Shown here one piece after another: positions 1-8,122 of a stretch of DNA of 64,000 nucleotides (position 1 is the first letter of the stretch; every line of letters starts with the position of its first letter). Below the pieces are notes generated by a model that had not been told where the DNA came from, did not search any database, and saw only the letters and a list, made by a program, of their open reading frames with translations. The translations under genes and the position numbers were made by a program. The DNA is from Asanoa iriomotensis (GTDB lineage Bacteria > Actinomycetota > Actinomycetes > Mycobacteriales > Micromonosporaceae): contig NZ_BONC01000022.1 in assembly GCF_016862515.1 (NCBI RefSeq), forward strand, positions 1-64,000, in the 5' to 3' direction.

Positions 1-603
1 GTACAGGTCGTAGGCCCGCCCCACGCTCAAAAGGGACTCGCCGCTAGCGACACGTTCGTAGATGTCCACCACAGCAGCAGGGTCCTCACACCACGCCTGC
101 TTGGCGTAACGCACACCTTCCGTCGCCCAGAAGGCGGGCAGCGGCCCATGATGCGCCTTGTTGTCGCGGATCATCATGATCCCGCGATACGTCGTCCGCT
201 TGACCGTCTTGGACTTCTCCGCATTCGCGTGCTGCGCCACCAGCGTCACGACACGACCCGCGAAATCGGTCCGCCCGAACTGCGGCTCACTGATGGAGAT
301 CACGTCGCCGCCAGCGGAGCGGATAGCGAGCAGGATCTCAGCCTGAGCGTCCAAATCGTCCCGCCGGTCCAGCCGGGACGACTCGGTGACAATCACGGTA
401 GAGTAGTCGCCACGCGCAATGTCCGCGATCATCTCACGCAACGCCGGTTCCTGCGTCCCATGACTCGCCGAGTAGCCATGAAGCCGGAACCACTTGACGA
501 TCGTGACACCGCGCTCAACGGCGTCACCCTCGATCACCTTGATCTGAGACGCCTCGTCCTGACTACCAGTGCTGACCCGCACGAACCCCGCGCCGAGTGC
601 CAC
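1..603 (-). CDS. Serine site-specific recombinase, C-terminal part beyond window edge
   Basis: Reading leftward from a GTG at 603, preceded by the purine-rich GAAGGGAG, 201 codons stay open to the window edge. The N-terminus carries the resolvase signature FVRVSTGSQDEASQ, with the presumed nucleophile Ser11, followed by SSRLDRRDDLDAQ, the usual Arg-rich catalytic segment. A stretch typical of the Recombinase (PF07508-like) domain follows (about residues 145-200). This is therefore a serine integrase/transposon-type recombinase acting on DNA through a phosphoserine intermediate; its zinc-ribbon and coiled-coil parts would lie off the window. The gene starts about 55 bp from the point where a methyltransferase gene loses its reading frame, as expected if this is the integrase of an element inserted there. 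Family call is strong; the subtype (phage, ICE or other) cannot be told. Confidence 0.85.
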   Translation of the reverse strand, partial: MALGAGFVRVSTGSQDEASQIKVIEGDAVERGVTIVKWFRLHGYSASHGTQEPALREMIADIARGDYSTVIVTESSRLDRRDDLDAQAEILLAIRSAGGDVISISEPQFGRTDFAGRVVTLVAQHANAEKSKTVKRTTYRGIMMIRDNKAHHGPLPAFWATEGVRYAKQAWCEDPAAVVDIYERVASGESLLSVGRAYDLY

Positions 604-988
604 GCGTAGCTCCCTTCAGGAGACCTAGCCACGTGTGCATACTACCCGACAGGTATCGGTCGTTGTCGACGTAGACGATGCGCGCCTCCGGCGCGATCCG
701 CTGTGCGACCTCGTGGGTGTTGTCGGCGGTCGGCAGGCCGGTGCCGACGTCGAGGAACTGGCGGATGCCGGCCTCACCGGCCATGAAGGTGACGGCACGA
801 CGCAAGAACGCCCGCGAAAACCGCGCCGCGTCGACGATGCCTGGAAAGACGGTGCGTACCTGGTCGCCGACGGCACGGTCGACGGCGAAGTTGTCCTTGC
901 CGCCGAGCCAGTAGTTCCACACGCGCGCGGAGTGCGGCACCGAACTGTCAAGGCGGGGGCCGCTGTCAGCGGCCGCGTCGTTGGTCAC
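563..988 (-). pseudogene. SAM-dependent methyltransferase (DUF574-like), truncated at an insertion junction
   Basis: From a GTG at 988 the protein reads as the N-terminal part of the actinobacterial DUF574 (Methyltransf_19-like) methyltransferases: SVPHSARVWNYWLGGKDNF, then FLDVGTGLPTADNTHEVAQ (SAM-binding motif I) and IVYVDND. Family members normally continue with a Pro-Ile-Val-Leu stretch, but here similarity stops abruptly after codon 110 (position 659). Unrelated residues then follow to a stop at 563, inside the recombinase gene. I read this as the 5' half of a gene split by the recombinase-bearing element; the 3' half would lie beyond the left edge. The product is unlikely to bind SAM properly or be active. 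The exact crossover (about 656-660) is inferred from loss of family similarity, not from a known att site. Confidence 0.7.
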
Positions 989-1335
989 ATGCCCACGATA
1001 GTTGTTGCGCGACGTACGGAGTAGCCCGCTCCTCGCCGGCTCAAGAGTCCCAGCTGGACGGTCCACATGCGGCTGGCGCGGCCATACGTGCCCTGTCGCC
1101 GGTTCACGATCAGGCACCAGACCGCGCAGAGCGGGTGGACCGGCTGAAGGTCGACGGCTCCGAGGTCATCCCAAGCGCCGTCGCCGTTCAGCCAGGCGGG
1201 ACCGTGCTCACGGGCGAAGCCGGATGGCGGCAGCCGAACGGCGGCGGCGGGTTCGTCGCCGATCCGCTGCGACCCGGCCGGGACCGGGCGGCGGTCGCGG
1301 GAGCAGAAGTCGCGGTCATGGAATAGAAGAAAATC
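989..1335. other. Intergenic stretch without a supported gene
   Basis: Between the methyltransferase start and the tRNA terminator I see no reading frame with a recognisable domain or a convincing ribosome binding site. The open frames here are short, overlapping and of GC-skewed composition. It presumably holds the methyltransferase promoter on the minus strand, but no clear -35/-10 pair stands out. Confidence 0.5.
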
Positions 1336-1370
1336 GAAGCCCTGACCGCGTTTGCAATGGTCAGGGCTTC
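1336..1370 (-). terminator. Intrinsic terminator of tRNA-Pro
   Basis: A perfect 12-bp stem (GAAGCCCTGACC / GGTCAGGGCTTC) encloses an 11-nt loop. On the minus strand it is followed by TTTTCTTCTATTC. It lies directly downstream of the tRNA gene on the same strand, so it very likely ends that transcript. Confidence 0.8.
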
Positions 1371-1377
1371 TTCGTTG

Positions 1378-1451
<74 letters not shown>

Positions 1452-1568
1452 TTGCCGGTCAGGGTGTTGCGACCCCCTCGGCAGCCGCTACAGAGTAGCG
1501 CATCGGGGGTGTCCGGCGTGCAGCGTGGTCCGTAGTGTCAGGCTCGGTCGGTGGGGCGGGAGGGGCTC

Positions 1569-2459
1569 ATGGGCGGTTTGGACGCTATCGGGAACACGCC
1601 GCTCGTGGCGGTCGAGCTTGGCGGCGGGCCCGTGTGGGTCAAGGTCGAGGCCGCAAACCCGACCGGCTCGTACAAGGACCGCATGGCCCTGGCCATGATC
1701 GAGGCCGCCGAGCGGGACGGGCGGCTGCTGCCGGGGCAGACCGTGGTCGAGTACACCGGCGGCAGCACCGGGTCGTCGCTCGCCTTCGTCTGCGCCGTCA
1801 AGGGGTACCCGCTCAAGATCGTGTCGTCCGATGCCTTCGCGGCCGAGAAGATCAGGACCATGCGGGCGTTCGGGGCCGACGTCGAGCTGATCCACAGCCC
1901 GGACGGGATCACGCCGCGGCTCATCCCCGCGATGGTCGCGCGGGCTAAGGAGATCGCCGACGAGACCGGCGCGTTCTGGACCGATCAGTTCAACAACACC
2001 GACATGACCGACGGCTACCGGCGGATGGGCGAGGAGATCCTCGAGCAGGTGAAAAGCTTCGATTCATTCTGCGGGTACGTGGGCACCGCCGGCGCCTTCC
2101 TCGGTGTCACCCGGGCGATCAAGCAACGCCTGCCCGACCTCCACCGCGTCGCCGTCGAGCCGGCCGAGTCCGCCGTGCTCTCCGGCGGCGCCGCCGGCAC
2201 CCACCACATCGAGGGCGGCGGCGTCGGTTACTGGCCGCCGCAGCTCACCCGTGACGACTTCGACGAGGTCGTCGCCATCCCCGACGCTGAGGCGTTCGCC
2301 TCCGCCCGCGAAGCCGCACGCCGACACGGCATCTTCAGCGGCCCCTCCACCGGCGCCAATCTCGCTGCGGCCCGGCAGGTCGCCGCCAGAGGCCGGAGCG
2401 TCGTCACGGTCCAGGTCGACAGCGGCCTCAAATACCTGACCGGCCCCCTCTACGCCTGA
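1569..2459 (+). CDS. PLP-dependent cysteine synthase family protein
   Basis: A 296-residue fold-type II PLP enzyme of the O-acetylserine sulfhydrylase/cystathionine beta-synthase family. Near the N-terminus are GLDAIGNTPLV and PTGSYKDRMA, where the Lys should form the PLP Schiff base. YTGGSTGSSLAFV follows, and GYVGTAGAFLGV and FSGPSTGANLAAA supply the phosphate- and pyridine-binding loops near the C-terminus. The ATG at 1569 is chosen because GGAGG lies five bases upstream; an in-frame GTG at 1551 is less likely. The usual TSGNT substrate loop appears as TGGSTGSS, so the true amino-acid substrate may not be O-acetylserine. It stands alone between the tRNA and a convergent gene, so the neighbours give no pathway clue. 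Confidence 0.85.
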   Translation: MGGLDAIGNTPLVAVELGGGPVWVKVEAANPTGSYKDRMALAMIEAAERDGRLLPGQTVVEYTGGSTGSSLAFVCAVKGYPLKIVSSDAFAAEKIRTMRAFGADVELIHSPDGITPRLIPAMVARAKEIADETGAFWTDQFNNTDMTDGYRRMGEEILEQVKSFDSFCGYVGTAGAFLGVTRAIKQRLPDLHRVAVEPAESAVLSGGAAGTHHIEGGGVGYWPPQLTRDDFDEVVAIPDAEAFASAREAARRHGIFSGPSTGANLAAARQVAARGRSVVTVQVDSGLKYLTGPLYA

Positions 2460-2575
2460 AGCGGGACCACCACCAGCACCGATTCGCCGGGTACCGCATC
2501 AGGCACCGCGGGCGAGCACAGCCACCGACAGCGGGGCCAGAGCCGAAGGGCTTCGACTCCACGCCGCAGCGTCGC

Positions 2576-3910
2576 TCAACAACCACCAGCGCGGAACAGC
2601 GTGCACGCGCGCCTGAGCCAGCAAGCCAACGCGGTGCTAGAGCCGGATCGCCTGAACAGAACGATCAACGACGCCCCGAACAGCACCAGGAAGCCGCCCG
2701 CGTACGACATCGGGAGTAGAGGACCGCCCGTGATCGGTAGTGCGCCCACCGGCGGCGGCTGCTCGATGTAGTCGTAGACCGCTCGCGCCAACTCACGCAC
2801 CGTCGCCGCGCCCAACGGCTCCGGGCCCGCGGTCAGGAACGCGACCGCGATCTCCGTACCCGGGATGAGGTAGTAACCCACGTCGTGCGACACGTCGGTC
2901 AGCTCGCCGGTCTTGTGCGCGACCGGCACCCCCGACGGCAGCGCCGCGGGGATCTTGCCGTTCAGTGTCTGCTCGAGCATGAAGCTGAGCATCAGGTCGC
3001 GGTTCACGGGGCCGAGCACCTGGCCCGACCAGACCGCGCCCAGCAGCGAGATCACGTCGTCCGGGCTCGTGTAGTTCTCCGGCGGCGGCGTCGCGAGCAT
3101 CTTGCGCCCGAGCACCGTCTCCCGTTGGTTCATCGAGTCGATCAGCGCGTTGAGCGGCGCGAAGCCGCCCAGATAGTCGATCAGCACGTTCGTCGCCGTG
3201 TTGTCGCTGTATTTGATCATGTACTGGGCCAGCCGGAACAGCGTCACCTCCTGCGGGAAGTCCTCGTGCTGCAACTCGCCGGTGCCGCCGACGACGTCAG
3301 AGGGCAACACCAACACCGTGTCCGGGTACGCGGCCTGCCCGCAGTCGATCCGGCGCATCAACTCGACCAGCACCCACAGCTTGATCACGCTCGCCGCCTT
3401 CGGGCGGAACCGGCCGGCAACCGACACCTGCTGCTCGCCGAACCGGCCCGACAGGTCGCGCACCGACACGCCCGCGGTGACCGGCGCGGCATCGACGATC
3501 GCCTGCAGCCGCGACGCCAACGGAAGCAGGCGCCGGCCCAAGGACGAGGAGACAGGCGGCTGCGGGCTGGTCACCGTCGGCCCGCTCAAGGTCCGCCGCC
3601 CGATCTCCAGGGTCCCCGTCGAACGACCGACCAACGGCACCCGATACCGGAACGACTGCCCTTCGAAGGTGATCCGCCCGACCGCGGCACCACCCGCCAC
3701 GCGCATCCCGGGGTTGTAGACCCGCCCGGTGTCGACCGCGCACGACCGCCAACGGACCGTCCGCGCGCCCACGTCGACCGAGAAGATCCCGTCACCCGCC
3801 GGCATCCAGACGAGAGCCCCGGGCGCCGACCCAGGCGGACCGGCCAGTGCGGGCGAGGCGGGCGCGACCAGCAGGACGACCGCCATCAACGCCGCGTACC
3901 AACGCGCCAT
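2576..3910 (-). CDS. Secreted class A beta-lactamase-fold serine hydrolase with LPxTG-like anchor
   Basis: 444 residues from the ATG at 3910, which has GGGAGG just upstream. A Sec signal peptide (MARWYAALMAVVLLVAPASP) is followed by an N-terminal beta-rich region and then the penicillin-recognising fold (Beta-lactamase2-like). SVIK gives the SxxK nucleophile pair, SDN occurs in YSDNTATNVL and KTG in AHKTGELTD. The ExxLN omega-loop motif of true class A beta-lactamases is not evident, so deacylation and resistance are uncertain. Near the C-terminus is LPITG followed by a hydrophobic segment and Arg residues, like a sortase signal, though a further 20 or so residues follow. It is probably an extracellular wall-linked or membrane-linked peptidase/beta-lactamase relative. 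It is convergent with the PLP enzyme. Confidence 0.8.
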   Translation of the reverse strand: MARWYAALMAVVLLVAPASPALAGPPGSAPGALVWMPAGDGIFSVDVGARTVRWRSCAVDTGRVYNPGMRVAGGAAVGRITFEGQSFRYRVPLVGRSTGTLEIGRRTLSGPTVTSPQPPVSSSLGRRLLPLASRLQAIVDAAPVTAGVSVRDLSGRFGEQQVSVAGRFRPKAASVIKLWVLVELMRRIDCGQAAYPDTVLVLPSDVVGGTGELQHEDFPQEVTLFRLAQYMIKYSDNTATNVLIDYLGGFAPLNALIDSMNQRETVLGRKMLATPPPENYTSPDDVISLLGAVWSGQVLGPVNRDLMLSFMLEQTLNGKIPAALPSGVPVAHKTGELTDVSHDVGYYLIPGTEIAVAFLTAGPEPLGAATVRELARAVYDYIEQPPPVGALPITGGPLLPMSYAGGFLVLFGASLIVLFRRSGSSTALACWLRRACTLFRAGGC

Positions 3911-3994
3911 CCAGACCTCCCGAAGGTCCACACAACGTGCCCATGAGAACACGGAGCGTAGTTTCGGAAGGCGGCGGCACGCCGTCGAATTGAA

Positions 3995-5197
3995 TCAATA
4001 GACCATAATGAGGTACGCCGTGAAGACCGCCGTCGCCGTGACGGCGAAGGCGCGGTGGCGCGCGGTGACCACCGTCGCCGGCCGCTCGAACCGGCGCACC
4101 AGCACGACCAGCAGGCCGAGCGCCACCGCCAGCACCGGGAACCAGGCGAACCGCTGTGCCACCCACCCGCCGGCCAGCGGCGCGTCGGTCAGCCCCGCGA
4201 ACCGGCCCAGCGACGCCGCGAACGCCGACACGCCGACCAGCGCCGTCTGGTGCCAGCAGAAGATCGTCATCGCGCACAGGTTGAGCACCGCGACCACCGT
4301 CCACAGACCGCCGTGCCGGTGCAGCAGCCGGTCGAACCGGTCCCGCAGCAGGATCGCCGCGCCCGACTGGACGGCCGCGAGCGCCGGCACGAGCAGTGAC
4401 GGCGGGTTCGAGTTGGACCGGCCCGCGCCCGGCACGGTCACCATGCTCGCCGGATAGCGAAAGACCACCAACAGCGCCACGAACAGCGCGGCGCCGCCGC
4501 CGAGCAGCCGCCACGCGGTGGCCCGGGTGATCCCGCCGCGCGCCCACGCCACGCCGAGCTGGTAGGTGAACATCCACGCGGGTACGACCGTCAGATAACC
4601 GGCCCAGTCCGGCACGAGGTGCAGCCCGTAGCGGGCGACGTCGACCACCGCGACCGCCCCCGCCATCGGCAGCGCCGCCGTCCAACCCCAGCGCCGGTCG
4701 AGCCGCATCGCCAGCGGTGTGAGCGCCGTCACCACCGCGTAGATGCCGATGAACCAGAACGGCTGCACCAGCAGCACCGCCCAGGTGCGCAACGTCGCCG
4801 GCGCCACACCGGCCAGCGCCGCCACCGGCAGGGCGGCGCTGACCAGCGCGACCGCGGCGACCACCGGCCACGCCAGCCGCAGGAGCCGCCGCCGCAACCA
4901 GGCCCGGTCGGTCCCTCCGCCGGCCCGCCAGCGGGTCAGGCTCTGGCCCGCCGCGTACCCGCCGACGAGAAAGAACAGGCCGAGCATCTGCAGCACCCAG
5001 CTCAGCGGCGCCAGCCAGGCGGCGACCCGCAGCGGGCTGTCGACGACCAGCCCTCCGTCGGGCCCGGGGCTGAGTCCTTCGACCAACCAGTGTCCACAGA
5101 CGACACCGAGAATCGCCAATGCCCGCAAGCCGTCGATGGCCCGTTCCCGAGCGGGAAGAACAGTGGCGACCGGCGAGGGGGAAGTCGTCACGGTCAT
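3995..5197 (-). CDS. Acyltransferase 3 family membrane protein
   Basis: 400 residues from the ATG at 5197 (an upstream in-frame start at 5272 is possible). After a short cytoplasmic lead, RAIDGLRALAILGVVCGHW matches the first helix of acyltransferase-3 (PF01757) proteins, with the expected Arg and the catalytic-type His after the helix. About ten hydrophobic helices follow, with basic loops such as LRRRLLRLAWP. The family transfers acetyl, succinyl or longer acyl groups onto sugars, peptidoglycan or antibiotics at the membrane. No glycosyltransferase or polysaccharide genes are adjacent, so the acceptor is unknown. It is divergent from the rho-like gene. Confidence 0.8.
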   Translation of the reverse strand: MTVTTSPSPVATVLPARERAIDGLRALAILGVVCGHWLVEGLSPGPDGGLVVDSPLRVAAWLAPLSWVLQMLGLFFLVGGYAAGQSLTRWRAGGGTDRAWLRRRLLRLAWPVVAAVALVSAALPVAALAGVAPATLRTWAVLLVQPFWFIGIYAVVTALTPLAMRLDRRWGWTAALPMAGAVAVVDVARYGLHLVPDWAGYLTVVPAWMFTYQLGVAWARGGITRATAWRLLGGGAALFVALLVVFRYPASMVTVPGAGRSNSNPPSLLVPALAAVQSGAAILLRDRFDRLLHRHGGLWTVVAVLNLCAMTIFCWHQTALVGVSAFAASLGRFAGLTDAPLAGGWVAQRFAWFPVLAVALGLLVVLVRRFERPATVVTARHRAFAVTATAVFTAYLIMVY

Positions 5198-5464
5198 GGC
5201 ATCGACGCTAGGTTTGGCGACACGCCGGCACGATCCGGTGGCCGTCCGGATCAACGGTGGTGCCAGCCCCACCCGTAGGGGATCTCCCCGGGGTGCTTGC
5301 AGTGGGTTGCGGCGGCGCGCTACCGTTCAGCCAGGCCGTTCCCCCGCGGATGCCGTGCAGCCTTCTGCTGCCCCCCGGGGAGGCCCATTCATGATCGAGG
5401 CACCGCCCGATTGACCAACCGCCCCGCATCAGCGAAGACGGGGACACCCATCAAGGAGACGCGC

Positions 5465-6661
5465 GTGCGCGCTACCCCCATCGATCCACAAGAGACACCC
5501 ACCGGCCACGATCCCGTCGACGGGATCGTCGACCAGCGTGGCGACCAGTACTTCCTGCGTACCCAGGGCTATGCTCCCGGACCCAACGACGCCTACCTGC
5601 CGCCGCCGCTGGTCCGCCGGCTCGGCCTGCGCCCCGGCGACCGCGTCGTCGGCACCCTGCGCGCCGACGACAACCGCGACAGCCGCGGCAAGGCACAGCG
5701 CGGCAAGGCGAGCAAGGACCGGCCCCGCCCGGTCGACACCGTCGAGACCGTCAACGGCCGTGACCCGGAGCTGGCCCGCCGCCGCCCGGACTTCTACGAC
5801 CTCACGCCCGTCCACCCGAGCGAGCGGCTGCGCCTCGAGACCGACCCCCGGGTGCTCACCACCCGCGTGATCGACCTCGTCATGCCGATCGGCAAGGGCC
5901 AGCGGGCGCTGATCGTCTCGCCGCCCAAGGCCGGCAAGACCCTGGTGCTCAAGGCGATCGCCCAGTCGGTCCTGCGCAACAACCCCGAGTGCCACGTGAT
6001 GATGCTGCTCGTCGACGAGCGCCCCGAAGAGGTCACCGACATGCGCCGCTCGGTGCGCGGCGAGATCATCGCCTCGCCGTTCGACCGGCCGCCCCAGGAC
6101 CACACCGCGACCGCCGAGCTGGCCATCGAGCGGGCCAAGCGCCTCGTCGAGCTCGGCCGCGACGTGGTCGTCGTGATGGACTCGCTGACCCGGCTCGGCC
6201 GCGCCTACAACAACACCGCTTCGGGCAACAACAGCCGTACCCTCTCCGGCGGTGTCGGCGCCTCTGCCCTCGCCCCGCCCAAGCGGCTGCTCGGCGCGGC
6301 CCGTGCCATCGACGGCGGCGGCTCGCTGACCATCATCGCGAGCGCGCTGATCGACACCGGCTCGCGTGGCGACACGCTGATCTACGAGGAGTTCAAGGGC
6401 ACCGGCAACGCCGAGCTGACCCTCGACCGGGCCAGCGCCGACGGGCGGATCTTCCCAGCCGTCGACCTCAACGCGTCCAGCACCCGCAACGAGCACCTGC
6501 TGCTGCCGCCGGACGAGCTGGCCGCCGTGCACCTGCTGCGCCGCGCGCTGGCCGGCCGGGAGACCGCGCAGGCCCTACCGCAGTTGCTCGAACAGCTCAC
6601 CCGCACCGGCAGCAACGCCGAGTTCCTGCTCCGCACCGCCGGCCACGCCCGGGTCGGCTAG
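5465..6661 (+). CDS. rho: Short Rho transcription termination factor paralogue
   Basis: 398 residues from the GTG at 5465, which is preceded by AAGGAG at a six-base spacing. The ring-forming RNA helicase/ATPase core of Rho is intact: Walker A PPKAGKT, Walker B VVVMDSLTRLGRAY, the Q/R-loop region SGGVGASALAPPKR and LIYEEFKGTGNAEL. The N-terminal RNA-binding part is reduced to about 130 residues. The long acidic/Arg-rich insertion typical of actinobacterial housekeeping Rho (usually 600-700 residues) is absent. I therefore take it to be a second, lean Rho rather than the main terminator. It may act on specific transcripts or be a remnant of transferred DNA. The 3' end overlaps the convergent monooxygenase gene by 87 bp. 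Confidence 0.85.
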   Translation: MRATPIDPQETPTGHDPVDGIVDQRGDQYFLRTQGYAPGPNDAYLPPPLVRRLGLRPGDRVVGTLRADDNRDSRGKAQRGKASKDRPRPVDTVETVNGRDPELARRRPDFYDLTPVHPSERLRLETDPRVLTTRVIDLVMPIGKGQRALIVSPPKAGKTLVLKAIAQSVLRNNPECHVMMLLVDERPEEVTDMRRSVRGEIIASPFDRPPQDHTATAELAIERAKRLVELGRDVVVVMDSLTRLGRAYNNTASGNNSRTLSGGVGASALAPPKRLLGAARAIDGGGSLTIIASALIDTGSRGDTLIYEEFKGTGNAELTLDRASADGRIFPAVDLNASSTRNEHLLLPPDELAAVHLLRRALAGRETAQALPQLLEQLTRTGSNAEFLLRTAGHARVG

Positions 6662-7708
6662 CAAGGCCCGCAGGTCCCGCACCGCCGCCCGACCGGCGCG
6701 GTTGGCGCCGACCGTGCTCGCCGACGGGCCGTACCCCACGAGGTGGATCCGCGGGTCCGCGACCACCCGGGTGCCGTCCATCACGATGCCGCCGCCGGGC
6801 CCGCGCAGCCGCAGCGGCGCCAGGTGGTCCAGGGCGGCCCGCCAGCCGGTGGCCCAGAGGATGACGTCCACGGGCACATGAGTCCCGTCGGGCCGGACCA
6901 CGCCGTCGGGCACGATCCGCGCGAACATGGGTCGGCGGACCAGCACGCCGCGCTCCCGCGCCGCCGCCAGCTCAGGAGTCCACGGCAGGTCGGTGACGCT
7001 GACCACACTGCGCGGCGGCAGCCCGGCCCGCACCCGCTCCTCGACCTTGGCGACCACCGCGCGGCCGTACTCCTCGTTGAACGGGCCTTCCCGGAAGACG
7101 GGCTCGCGCCGGGTGACCCAGATGGTCCGGGCGTTGGCGGCGATTTCCAGCAGGATCTGGACCGCCGAGGTCCCACCGCCGACCACCACCACCCGCTTGC
7201 CCGCGAACTCGGCCGGGCCGCGATAGTCGGCGGTGTGCAACTGCCGGCCCTGGAACGTCTCGGCGCCCGGGTAGTAAGGCAGGAACGGGCGCGTCCAGGT
7301 GCCCGTGGCGTTGATCAACGCCCGGGCTCGCCAGGTGCCGTGGTCGGTCTCGACGCGCAGCCGGCCGTCGGTCTCTCCTGACACGTCCGACACGGTCACC
7401 GGCCGGCGCACGTCGAGGCCGAACCTCTGCTCGAAGGCGGCGAAGTAGGCCGGCACGGCGTCGGCGGCCCGCTCCCGCGGATCCGGCGGGTCGAAGGGCA
7501 TCCCGGGCAGGCCGAAGATCCCGTGCACGGTGGCCATCCGCAGGGTCGGCCAGCGGTGCTGCCACGCGCCGCCGGGCGCCGGGTTGGCGTCCAGTACGAC
7601 GTGGGTCAGACCTGAACCCAGCAAGTGGTACGCGCTGGACAGGCCCGCCTGCCCAGCTCCGATGACGACGACGTCGGTATCCGGCACGTTCTCGTCAACA
7701 AGGCGCAC
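6575..7708 (-). CDS. Flavin-dependent NAD(P)H monooxygenase (FMO/BVMO-like)
   Basis: 377 residues, GTG start with GGAGG seven bases upstream. The FAD-binding Rossmann motif is VVVIGAGQAGLSSAYHL (residues 13-29). GGAWQHRWPTLRM and a second dinucleotide site VVVVGGGTSAVQILLEIA (around 173) follow, and ILWATGWRAAL resembles the ATG motif of the CzcO/trimethylamine-monooxygenase group. Such proteins oxygenate soft nucleophiles or ketones using NADPH; the substrate is not apparent. The C-terminal coding region overlaps the rho-like gene tail-to-tail. It starts 30 bp after a small secreted-protein frame, with which it may be cotranscribed. Confidence 0.8.
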   Translation of the reverse strand: MRLVDENVPDTDVVVIGAGQAGLSSAYHLLGSGLTHVVLDANPAPGGAWQHRWPTLRMATVHGIFGLPGMPFDPPDPRERAADAVPAYFAAFEQRFGLDVRRPVTVSDVSGETDGRLRVETDHGTWRARALINATGTWTRPFLPYYPGAETFQGRQLHTADYRGPAEFAGKRVVVVGGGTSAVQILLEIAANARTIWVTRREPVFREGPFNEEYGRAVVAKVEERVRAGLPPRSVVSVTDLPWTPELAAARERGVLVRRPMFARIVPDGVVRPDGTHVPVDVILWATGWRAALDHLAPLRLRGPGGGIVMDGTRVVADPRIHLVGYGPSASTVGANRAGRAAVRDLRALLADPGVAGGAEQELGVAAGAGELFEQLR

Positions 7709-7738
7709 CGCCTCCGGCCATCCCGTGCGGGGCGGATC

Positions 7739-7939
7739 TCACATTCGCGGGTCGCAGGGGTCGGTCTCGAGCGGGCCGATCGTGAGGGTGAGGCCGGCCG
7801 CGCCGCTGCCCGGAGTCACCTCGATCACCGGTGCGGGTGCCGGTGCGGGCCGGTGGGCGTGGGCGGACGACGCCACGAGAGTGCCCAGCGCGAGCAGGGC
7901 GGCGGCGACGACGGGTCCGGTTCGCCTCACGCGTCGCAC
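7739..7939 (-). CDS. Small putative secreted protein
   Basis: A 66-residue frame (GTG at 7939, or GTG at 7930) encodes a clear signal peptide (TGPVVAAALLALGTLVASSAHA) followed by a Pro/Ala spacer and EVTPGSGAAGLTLTIGPLETD. This is the middle of a much longer open frame whose remainder mirrors the VWA gene, so only the signal-bearing end is credible. No strong ribosome binding site precedes either GTG. It ends 31 bp before the monooxygenase start on the same strand. Function unknown. Confidence 0.35.
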   Translation of the reverse strand: MRRVRRTGPVVAAALLALGTLVASSAHAHRPAPAPAPVIEVTPGSGAAGLTLTIGPLETDPCDPRM

Positions 7940-8122
7940 CGTACCAACGCGGGTCAAGGTCTCGGCGCGGACGCGTAACGGTCTCGGCGGCGACTCGCCA
8001 CGATCACGGAAGGACACGCCACGATCACGGTTGTCGCGCTTCGGCAACGGCTCGGCCACGACAGGAGCTTTGCGCGTACCCCGTCTGTCCAATGAAGAGG
8101 ACATGAGAGCGGGGAGGAAACG

